This document shows, piece after piece, positions 8,654 to 14,398 of a stretch of DNA of 32,303 nt; the stretch's first letter is position 1; every line of letters begins with the position of its first letter. The notes under the pieces were generated by a model that saw only the letters and a list, made by a program, of their open reading frames with translations, was not told the DNA's origin and did no database searches. A program made the position numbers and the translations under genes. Source of the DNA: Verrucomicrobia bacterium 12-59-8 (lineage in GTDB: Bacteria > Verrucomicrobiota > Verrucomicrobiae > Verrucomicrobiales > Verrucomicrobiaceae); contig NCCR01000026.1 in the NCBI GenBank assembly GCA_002279765.1, forward strand, positions 1,967-34,269, read 5' to 3'.

Positions 8654-9922
8654 ATGGGCAAGGAATATTCCCTCCAGGGAAGGAGTGCGCCTGGATATAA
8701 AACGTGGACACCACTAGAGGGCCAGCCATTGGCACCGGCGGAATCGGCTTGCCGAACCGCCGGTGCCGATGGCGGCCCGCAGGGTGCGGCGGGCTTGTCT
8801 AAGCCGCATATTAGAACAGGAGGGGCATGCCAGACGCCGAGGCCAAGCATCACCTGGTATCCCGGTGCATCCTTGGTGGATGTGAACGTGCCACGCCTGC
8901 ACCCGCAGCAGCCGCGTAAAGACACCAAGCCACGCGGGAAGATCAAGGAATGGAGTGCAGCCAGCCGCGCACGCCTCAAATGCTTTCTAGGCACCCTACG
9001 ACGCGAAGAACTGGCACACGCCTTGATTGTCACCCTGACCTACCCTGACGACTTTCCAGCGCCGGAAGATCACGCCGTTTACAAGGGGCATCTGCATACC
9101 TTCCAGATTTATCTGCGGAGAAGGTGGCCTGCCTGTTCAGGCATCTGGAAGCTGGAGTTTCAGAGCCGCGGTGCCGCGCATTATCATCTGATGCTTTATG
9201 GCCTGCATGGTGCGGAGTTGGAGGCCGTGCGAGCCTGGGTGCGCGAGACCTGGTATCGTCTCGCGCATAACGGGGACAAGTATTTGGGAATGAGAGCAAC
9301 GCAGGTGGACCCAATCAAGAGCGTGGGAGGAGCAGTGTGCTACCTGATCAAGTACCTGAGCAAAGATGACCAGACGATGCCGGGAAATTTCAGCGGGCGG
9401 TATTGGGGCAAGATCAACAAGCCTTATCTTCCTGAGGTGGAGCCGGTGATCGTGGAACAGGAGGAAAAGCGGGCGCTTCTTGTGCGACGCATTGCACGTA
9501 AAAAAATGCAGAAGGATGTGGAGCACAGCCGCTGGAAGCGGTTTCTGGAGAAGGAGCGTGAGCAGTACTCGCGAGTGGGCGGGCGGTTGTTTTGGGAGAC
9601 GCTGAAATCCCGGCGGCACAGCTCAAAGGACAAGTTTGATGAGGAGGGCTACCGAAAGCCGCGTTTTCTGAAATGGTCTTTCAAAGACGGCTGGCCAGTT
9701 GAAGTTGATGGAGAGATTTATTTTTCTGCTCCCGCACTCCATGAGCTGCCCTTTTCTGTGGACCTGCTGCGCCGCGATGTTCGCCAACTTCCCAAGCGAT
9801 GGAAGGCGCGAAACAATGACCGCGTAAGGATCATGTGCGACGCAGTCGCGTTCATGAAGGGGATCGAACGTCTGGACAGCCCCGATTCATCTTTCCGCGC
9901 TTGGTCTATCGGCAGCGGGTGA
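8654..9922 (+). CDS. Rolling-circle replication initiator, HUH superfamily, Y2-type
   Basis: Endonuclease that would nick the element's origin and start rolling-circle replication. From the ATG at 8654 it has 422 residues and the three HUH motifs in order: LIVTLTY (124-130), the metal-binding HYH in AAHYHLMLYG (176-178), and YLIKYLSK (230-237), with two tyrosines three residues apart and an intervening lysine. This last arrangement resembles phiX174 gpA and microvirus replication proteins more than single-tyrosine plasmid Reps. The C-terminal 170 residues are basic and charged. The start is uncertain. The first 75 codons look non-conserved and span a strong hairpin (8725-8773), and no Shine-Dalgarno precedes 8654; GTG 8876 is an alternative. 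It stands 12 bp after the detached integrase tail, and in the circle it would follow the integrase directly. Confidence 0.85.
   Translation: MGKEYSLQGRSAPGYKTWTPLEGQPLAPAESACRTAGADGGPQGAAGLSKPHIRTGGACQTPRPSITWYPGASLVDVNVPRLHPQQPRKDTKPRGKIKEWSAASRARLKCFLGTLRREELAHALIVTLTYPDDFPAPEDHAVYKGHLHTFQIYLRRRWPACSGIWKLEFQSRGAAHYHLMLYGLHGAELEAVRAWVRETWYRLAHNGDKYLGMRATQVDPIKSVGGAVCYLIKYLSKDDQTMPGNFSGRYWGKINKPYLPEVEPVIVEQEEKRALLVRRIARKKMQKDVEHSRWKRFLEKEREQYSRVGGRLFWETLKSRRHSSKDKFDEEGYRKPRFLKWSFKDGWPVEVDGEIYFSAPALHELPFSVDLLRRDVRQLPKRWKARNNDRVRIMCDAVAFMKGIERLDSPDSSFRAWSIGSG
8725..8773. repeat. Long hairpin at the start of rep; candidate origin or regulatory structure
   Basis: GGCACCGGCGG (8731-8741) pairs perfectly with CCGCCGGTGCC (8757-8767). 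Inside, TCGGC (8744-8748) pairs with GCCGA (8751-8755) over a two-base loop. Outside, the stem continues through a T-G pair and GCCAT/ATGGC (8725-8729 and 8769-8773), giving a nearly continuous stem of about 22 bp. It is followed by a small GGCTT-GTCT-AAGCC hairpin near 8792-8805. Double-strand origins of rolling-circle elements often lie in or just before rep as hairpins, but no nick motif is recognised. Confidence 0.6.
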
Positions 9923-9980
9923 CGAGATATTCGTTACTTCACTGGCGATGCCAGAGGTGCTCAAACCTCCTCCTTACCGA

Positions 9981-10066
9981 TTGGAGGCGTATGGAGCGGG
10001 GTGTCAAAGGGAATAGTGGTCGGCAGTCGAAAAGGTTCCCTTTGACACCCCGCGACTAGCCTCCAA
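9981..10066. repeat. Large interrupted palindrome between rep and the cargo genes
   Basis: TTGGAGGC (9981-9988) pairs with GCCTCCAA (10059-10066). Inside it an 18-bp perfect arm GCGGGGTGTCAAAGGGAA (9996-10013) pairs with TTCCCTTTGACACCCCGC (10036-10053), leaving a 22-base loop. It begins 58 bp after the rep stop codon. No U tract follows on either strand, so it is not a typical terminator. A replication origin (single- or double-strand), a protection or packaging hairpin, or the boundary of a cargo slot are all possible. Confidence 0.7.
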
Positions 10067-10125
10067 GGTCTAAATCCACGTGACGCCTAGTGGACCTAAG
10101 CAAAAAAAGCGATAAAGAGAACCAT

Positions 10126-11277
10126 ATGACTTACATAAAAACAATAAAAGTAGAGCATTTTCGTGCTCTAAAACTGATCGAGTTCTCGCTGGGGAAAATG
10201 GCTGTGATTATTGGTGAAAACGATGTCGGAAAAACAAGTGTTCTGAGCGCTTTAAAGGTCTTTTTTATAAACAAAAAACTGGACGATAAAAATGATTTCC
10301 ATCTGCACGAATGCGAAACGCCAGTGGTAATCACGCTAACGTTCGACATTGATAAAATCGAAACAACTGTCCGGCGAACATTTGAATTTGGCAAAACTCC
10401 CGACACCTCGATCTTGAAAGATGGAGAGTTCAAGAAAGCATCCAAAGAAGATATTTCGGAAGCTTGCGCAGAGAGATTTTTCTTCTTTCCAGTAAACCGA
10501 GACATCGCAGTCCAATTTGCTATGACAAAAACTGCGTTGTTAGGAAAATTAGTGCGAGAGTGCGTGAGAAAGTGCATCGAGGATAATGAAGAAGCCAAAA
10601 GGTCGCTTAACCTTCTGGTGGAGCAAACTAAGGTTGCAATCGAGGAACCCCGTAAAGGACTCCAAGCACACTTGAGGCAGCAGATGCATAACGACGCGTT
10701 AATGTTAAATTTTGATGACGTTAAGGTGGACCCAGTTGACGGTGTATCATTTTCCCCGGGACTCTCGGATGATCGCGTATCTTCTCTACCGCTTGCCAAT
10801 CGAGGTGCAGGAACGCAGAACAATCTCGTAATTGCCCTGTTTCGCTATCTTGCTGAGAGGCAAACCACAAATAATTTAATAATTGCCCTTGAGGAGCCAG
10901 AAAACTCTCTGCATCCCAAGGCTCAACGACAATTACTTTCAGTGCTTCTTGAACTTGCTGCGAAACACCAGGTCATTTGCACGACTCATTCACCGGTCTT
11001 TATTGAACGCACTCAATTTGAAAGTAACGTCCTGATTACTCGTAAAAAGGATGGAAGATCAGATGCAAAAGTGTTTACGGCTGAAATGCTTTCGGAAGTT
11101 CGTAATGAATTGGGTATTAGGCCTTCGGATGCATTGTTGAAAGGAGGGGGGAATTGTGCTCTGGTAGTTGAAGGGGATACCGAAGAAGAGGCTCTTCCTG
11201 ATTGCTTTGAAATGTGCAAAAAAAGTGAGTTTGAATTGGGCATTTCAATTATTAAGGCGGGAGGTTCGGATTTCTAG
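10126..11277 (+). CDS. OLD-family ATP-dependent nuclease, N-terminal part up to an in-frame UAG
   Basis: ABC-type ATPase of the OLD (overcoming lysogenization defect) nuclease family, whose members act in anti-phage defence (for example GajA of Gabija). The ATG at 10126 has an AAAGAGA-like ribosome site; a GTG at 10090 is less likely. Residues: HFRALK (11-16), Walker A GENDVGKTS (30-38), signature-like NRGAGTQNNL (225-234), Walker B with LIIALEEPENSLHP (251-264), His switch TTHSP (286-290), and then the start of a TOPRIM domain with its glutamate in ALVVEGDTEEE (E349). The frame stops at TAG 11275-11277 after KAGGSDF, while the same frame continues with the rest of the TOPRIM domain to 11724. 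Without readthrough the nuclease half is lost. The sequence is clearly AT-richer than its neighbours, suggesting separate acquisition. Confidence 0.82.
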   Translation: MTYIKTIKVEHFRALKLIEFSLGKMAVIIGENDVGKTSVLSALKVFFINKKLDDKNDFHLHECETPVVITLTFDIDKIETTVRRTFEFGKTPDTSILKDGEFKKASKEDISEACAERFFFFPVNRDIAVQFAMTKTALLGKLVRECVRKCIEDNEEAKRSLNLLVEQTKVAIEEPRKGLQAHLRQQMHNDALMLNFDDVKVDPVDGVSFSPGLSDDRVSSLPLANRGAGTQNNLVIALFRYLAERQTTNNLIIALEEPENSLHPKAQRQLLSVLLELAAKHQVICTTHSPVFIERTQFESNVLITRKKDGRSDAKVFTAEMLSEVRNELGIRPSDALLKGGGNCALVVEGDTEEEALPDCFEMCKKSEFELGISIIKAGGSDF

Positions 11278-11724
11278 AAGATCGGGCGGATTTGCACTTT
11301 ACTAAATGCGTTTGTTATTGCGGTGGTTGTAATGTTGGATGCCGATGCAAAAAAGTGTGCTGAGGATCTTGAGAGGGCACGTTCTCATGAGCTTACAAAC
11401 CTTGAGCAGATTTTTGTGCTTAGTCAGGGGACTATGGAAGATTATTTTCCGAAAAATGTGATACGTCAGCTTTTGAATGGTGAGGATTTTAATGCTTCCC
11501 CTGAGATCACAGAAAAAGACCTTCCTGATAGCTTGTGTGGCGAAAAGTTACTCAGTGCAATCTCGCGTCTGATGCATGAGCGTAAATGCGGAAAGGGACT
11601 CTCTTACTTTAAGACCGTATTAGGATTGAAAGGTGTTAAGCTAATGAAAGGATTGGGAGTCGATATAGACAATGAAATTAAAAATGTGGTTTTGAAAGTC
11701 GCTGAAATAGCAAGTCGCGTATAG
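11278..11724 (+). pseudogene. OLD-family nuclease, C-terminal TOPRIM part after the in-frame UAG
   Basis: In-frame continuation of the OLD gene after the single TAG. It reads KIGRICTLLNAFVIAVVVML, followed by DADAKKCAEDLERA. LDADA supplies the two aspartates of the TOPRIM DxD motif (positions 405 and 407 counting from 10126), and QGTMEDYFPKNVIRQLL matches the usual TOPRIM-distal segment of OLD proteins. A GTG at 11323 (just before the DxD motif) could start a 133-residue fragment, but a TOPRIM domain without its glutamate would not be catalytic. With readthrough the whole protein would be 532 positions long, in the normal size range of OLD nucleases. The frame is otherwise undamaged, so the stop is either recent or functional. 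Confidence 0.7.
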
Positions 11725-11780
11725 CCTTTTGGATAACGCTGGTGCCACTGCCATATTCACTTCTGACAACCAATATTGAA

Positions 11781-12488
11781 ATGGAATACACGAAACGCAT
11801 TAGGCATGGAGATGTGGGCGAACATCTTGTTGCATTTAGAATCATGCGAGATTTTAAATGGCCCTGTCGCCTTCTCGGCATTGATCTTGGGATTGATGCT
11901 GAAACAGAGATTTTAACCGAAGACGGTAACACCACGGGAGATACCATCAGGTTGCAGATAAAAAGTGTCGCGTCTGTAGATGGGAAATCGTTTTCGATTA
12001 CGACTTCTGAAGAGCACATAAATTATTGGCAACGCCATTGCACGCCCGTGATATTTTGCGGCGTCTGTCTTGCTACTGAAAGGGTGTTCTGGAAGCAGAT
12101 CACCGCTCTTGAAGATTACTCCACTGAGGGCGTGTCAAAAAAAGTAAGCTTTTGCTGTGAGCACGATCTTTTGGATGCTCGCACTGTTGTTGAGTGGCGA
12201 AAATTTGCTTCTCCGGATGCGGCCCATGAATTAGCCAATCTTATGGCTAAATATCAAAGTATCATTGACGATACTGAGCATTCTGCATTTGATGGTGAAA
12301 CATGTAAAAAGTATTCAGATTTGTTCGCTGAAGGCCGAGGAATAAGACAAAAAGTCGAAAGCATATTGGCCTACATGCCTTGGAAAATTACAGGGGTGCA
12401 GCTGACTAAATTTAAAGCGATGCAAAGAACCCTACAGATACGTGACAACGATAATGAGCACCATTGGAGCACGGTTTATTACAACTGA
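11781..12488 (+). CDS. DUF4365-type protein with PD-(D/E)XK-nuclease-like N-terminus
   Basis: Protein of 235 residues. The start at ATG 11781 gives MEYTKRIRHGDVGEHLVAFR, a typical opening of the DUF4365 family; a GTG at 11742 would add 13 unremarkable residues. Visible motifs are E14 (GEHLV), D39/E41 (GIDLGIDAETEI) and Q59-I-K61 (RLQIKS), an arrangement like the E-D-QxK core of restriction-like nucleases. An FSITTSEEHINYWQ segment follows, usual for this family. The C-terminal 120 residues match no domain I know. It starts 56 bp after the OLD gene in the same orientation and shares its AT-rich composition, suggesting a two-gene unit. A defence role is inferred from the OLD partner and the mobile context. 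Confidence 0.78.
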   Translation: MEYTKRIRHGDVGEHLVAFRIMRDFKWPCRLLGIDLGIDAETEILTEDGNTTGDTIRLQIKSVASVDGKSFSITTSEEHINYWQRHCTPVIFCGVCLATERVFWKQITALEDYSTEGVSKKVSFCCEHDLLDARTVVEWRKFASPDAAHELANLMAKYQSIIDDTEHSAFDGETCKKYSDLFAEGRGIRQKVESILAYMPWKITGVQLTKFKAMQRTLQIRDNDNEHHWSTVYYN

Positions 12489-12530
12489 ACTCGAAGGCGG
12501 CATTGCTGATGTGCTTTTTTTAAATTTTGA

Positions 12531-12558
12531 TTGACGTGTTCGTCTGAGTATGTATCAA
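12531..12558 (+). promoter_or_regulatory. Candidate promoter upstream of xis-int
   Basis: TTGACG (12531-12536) and TATCAA (12553-12558) are separated by 16 bases in the 285-bp gap before the excisionase gene. About 210 nt of leader would follow, containing inverted repeats such as GACCAGC/GCTGGTC and GCATGCC/GGCATGC that might bind a regulator. No terminator of quality separates it from the cargo, although seven T's lie at about 12514-12521. Confidence 0.35.
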
Positions 12559-12773
12559 TTTGTCCGAGTCCATTACGGATTCGCTGAGCAGTGCGTACAA
12601 GACCCGCGCCCTCAGACACCTTTGGGTCACCCCTTTCAGCGAAAGTTCCTCGCTGTCGAAGGCTTTAAAAAAGGGACGTGTTAGGAGACCAGCGACAGTC
12701 ACAACGATGCTGGTCGAACTTGCATGCCTGCATTGTGGATCTGTCGAGGGCATGCATCACACACCCATGATCC

Positions 12774-12959
12774 ATGTCTATTTTACAAAAATCCTTTCTC
12801 ACACTTCACGAGGTTGGCGCTGTCATTGACCGCAGCAGCCGCACTGTTTTACGCTTGATTCATGATCACCAAATCAAAGCGCATCAACTGCGCGGGCGGT
12901 GGGTCGTGAAGCCTGAAAATTTGGAGTCCTTTTTGAAGAAACTTCCTTCCAATTTCTGA
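12774..12959 (+). CDS. Excisionase-like helix-turn-helix protein
   Basis: A 61-residue protein of the MerR-like excisionase (HTH_17) type: SFLTLHEVGAVIDRSSRTVL, then RLIHDHQIKAHQLRGRWVVK and a short helix ESFLKKL. The winged-helix pattern, with a GRWVV strand, is typical of proteins that bind att-site DNA and steer tyrosine integrases towards excision. It ends 3 bp before the integrase start, so the two are almost certainly co-transcribed and possibly translationally coupled. Size and position fit an Xis. A role as repressor of the same operon is also possible. Confidence 0.8.
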   Translation: MSILQKSFLTLHEVGAVIDRSSRTVLRLIHDHQIKAHQLRGRWVVKPENLESFLKKLPSNF

Positions 12960-12962
12960 CCT

Positions 12963-14243
12963 ATGCCATTTTCAGTTCATCGCGAAAAGGGAGAGCGCTA
13001 TTACCGCTACTCGTATTATTTTGACGATTCCAAGAAGCGTGTCCGAGGCTCAACAAGACGCAGCACAAAAGAAGCTGCGACGAAGTATGCCAAGCAGCTT
13101 TTCGAAGAGGCTCAGCTTGAACGTGATGGCCTCGGCCCATCGAAAACAGAGCGAGACGCCAGCAAGAAAGAGCTTCTTTTGCTCCTGAACGATTTCCTCG
13201 ATGCCAAGGAAAAGGAGGGCAAGGCCTCCAAGTATGTGAAAGGGATGAAGAAGCAGTTGACCACACTTTTTAAGGAGTGCGCATGGACGTTTGCGAAAGA
13301 CATTCGGCGCGATGGCTTCGAGGCTTGGCGCGGCAAGCAGGCCCTTCACCCCAAGACGATCAACGAGTATCACTGGTCGCTTTCTTCGTTCGTGAATTGG
13401 CTACTCGGTGCCGGCCGTCTTTCAGTGAATCCACTTGCCCATTTATCCAAGATGGCGACGAAGGGCGCAGAGTCGCTAAAGCGTCGAGCCTTCACTCTCG
13501 ATGAGGTTGAACGGCTGCGGAAAGTCTCCGGCAGGCGTGCTGTGGTTTATGTCACTGCAGCTTTCACGGGGTTGCGGCGTGGCGAACTGCAAAAGCTCGA
13601 GTGGCGTGACATCGAACTTGCCGCAGTAAACCCGTTGATTCGTGCCAGAGCTTCCACCACGAAAAACGGCAAAGAGGCTTTGTTGCCGCTGCACCCGAAC
13701 GTGGTTCAACTTTTGCAGTCTGTCCGACCTGCAACGGTCGCGAGAGGTGACCGCGTTTTTAAGGGGCTAATTCCTCGCATGCCGCGTTTCTATGCGGACC
13801 TGAAAGCCGCAGGGATTGCCCCAACTGATGAGCAGGGAAGGATGGCGGTTTTCCATTCCTTGCGGAACACCTTTGCAACGATCCTCACGCTGAACGGCAA
13901 GCCGCAACGCGAGATCATGGAGCTGATGCGTCATAGCGACATGAGGCTGACAGCGAAGGTTTACACAGACGCTGGGCAGCTTCCTCTGGCGCAAACGGTG
14001 GCCTCATTGCCTGGCCTTCCTGGCTTGAATTCTTCCGGGCAAAATACGTGGCAAGATTTCGTCCCAGGGCGTCAAAACATGGCGCGAGATGTCCAAGTGA
14101 ACACTGGGGGCAATGATCCTCACAACGTTGATTTTGAACCAATTGTCTCAGAATGTCGCGACGTGGCGAACTGTTCAAATGGTGCGCGATGCAGGGTTCG
14201 AACCTGCGACCCTTGCCGTGTGAAGGCAATGCTCTACCACTGA
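12963..14243 (+). CDS. Tyrosine recombinase integrase whose 3' end spans the attachment site
   Basis: Site-specific recombinase that integrates and excises the element at tRNA-Val. It has 426 residues in the integrated state. The N-terminus has an arm-binding-like region (ERYYRYSYYFDD, 11-22) and a SAM-like core-binding domain (about 70-150). The catalytic domain shows R205 (FTGLRRGE), K234, H298-x-x-R301 (FHSLRNTF), H324 (MRHSD) and nucleophile Y334 (AKVYTDA), all present. About 90 residues follow Y334, longer than needed. The frame runs through the attachment repeat and ends with CDPCRVKAMLYH, which is antisense tRNA sequence. In the excised circle the last 12 residues would be replaced by the 59 codons at 8462-8641, giving about 473 residues. 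Confidence 0.92.
   Translation: MPFSVHREKGERYYRYSYYFDDSKKRVRGSTRRSTKEAATKYAKQLFEEAQLERDGLGPSKTERDASKKELLLLLNDFLDAKEKEGKASKYVKGMKKQLTTLFKECAWTFAKDIRRDGFEAWRGKQALHPKTINEYHWSLSSFVNWLLGAGRLSVNPLAHLSKMATKGAESLKRRAFTLDEVERLRKVSGRRAVVYVTAAFTGLRRGELQKLEWRDIELAAVNPLIRARASTTKNGKEALLPLHPNVVQLLQSVRPATVARGDRVFKGLIPRMPRFYADLKAAGIAPTDEQGRMAVFHSLRNTFATILTLNGKPQREIMELMRHSDMRLTAKVYTDAGQLPLAQTVASLPGLPGLNSSGQNTWQDFVPGRQNMARDVQVNTGGNDPHNVDFEPIVSECRDVANCSNGARCRVRTCDPCRVKAMLYH
14155..14203 (+). repeat. Right attachment site, 49-bp direct repeat within integrase 3' end and tRNA-Val
   Basis: Partner of 8412-8460 at a distance of 5743 bp. Bases 14180-14203 belong to the tRNA-Val gene on the minus strand, and 14155-14179 lie just beyond its CCA end. 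The integrase reading frame runs through the whole repeat. Confidence 0.9.
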
Positions 14244-14254
14244 GCTAATCGCGC
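14180..14254 (-). tRNA. tRNA-Val (anticodon CAC)
   Basis: A 75-nt cloverleaf on the minus strand. The acceptor GCGCGAT pairs with ATCGCGC. The D arm is GCTC...GAGC, the anticodon stem TTGCC/GGCAA holds loop TTCACAC (anticodon CAC, reads GUG), and the T arm GCAGG/CCTGC holds loop TTCGAAC. Discriminator A is followed by an encoded CCA. The gene is intact despite serving as the integration target, because the element restores its 3' end. It lies antisense to the last 64 bases of the integrase. Confidence 0.97.
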
Positions 14255-14273
14255 GAAAATCGTGGGGGTGCAG

Positions 14274-14302
14274 TCTTTAAGCGGGCTTCGGCACTGCGGC
14301 AA
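14274..14302 (-). promoter_or_regulatory. Candidate promoter of tRNA-Val
   Basis: On the minus strand TTGCCG (14297-14302) and TAAAGA (14274-14279) are separated by 17 bases and lie about 20 bases before the mature tRNA 5' end. Transcription would run leftward through the tRNA and then antisense into the integrase. Confidence 0.4.
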
Positions 14303-14398
14303 CCAAAAATTGCACGCATGGCAGCGGCGGCAATGCAGAAATCCTGGCAAGGTGCGGCAGCCATCGGAGCCAGCGAGGGTGAAACAAGAACGGTACCT

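Larger units (their letters stand above)
8412..14203 (+). mobile_element. Integrated replicative element at tRNA-Val with HUH Rep, Xis, integrase and nuclease cargo
   Basis: Bounded by 49-bp direct repeats, 48 of 49 bases identical, at 8412-8460 and 14155-14203. The right copy overlaps the 3' end of an intact tRNA-Val gene, and the left copy contains only the tRNA's last 24 bases plus 25 bp of flank. Excision by recombination between the copies would release a 5743-bp circle and leave the tRNA intact. Content in order: detached integrase tail, HUH replication initiator, interrupted palindrome, AT-rich OLD/DUF4365 cargo, excisionase-like HTH protein and tyrosine integrase. No capsid, relaxase/coupling or transfer gene is seen, so it is an integrative plasmid, phage satellite or degenerate phage-like element. 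Confidence 0.88.

Noticed and set aside
11275..11277. UAG in the OLD gene as a pyrrolysine codon
   Set aside because: No pyrrolysine genes or downstream structural cue are visible, and this lineage is not known to use it; nonsense mutation, error or simple readthrough are more economical.
12560..12829. 89-codon frame between the DUF4365 and excisionase genes
   Set aside because: It overlaps the excisionase start by 56 bases in another frame and has no recognised pattern; the stretch is better read as a leader or regulatory region.
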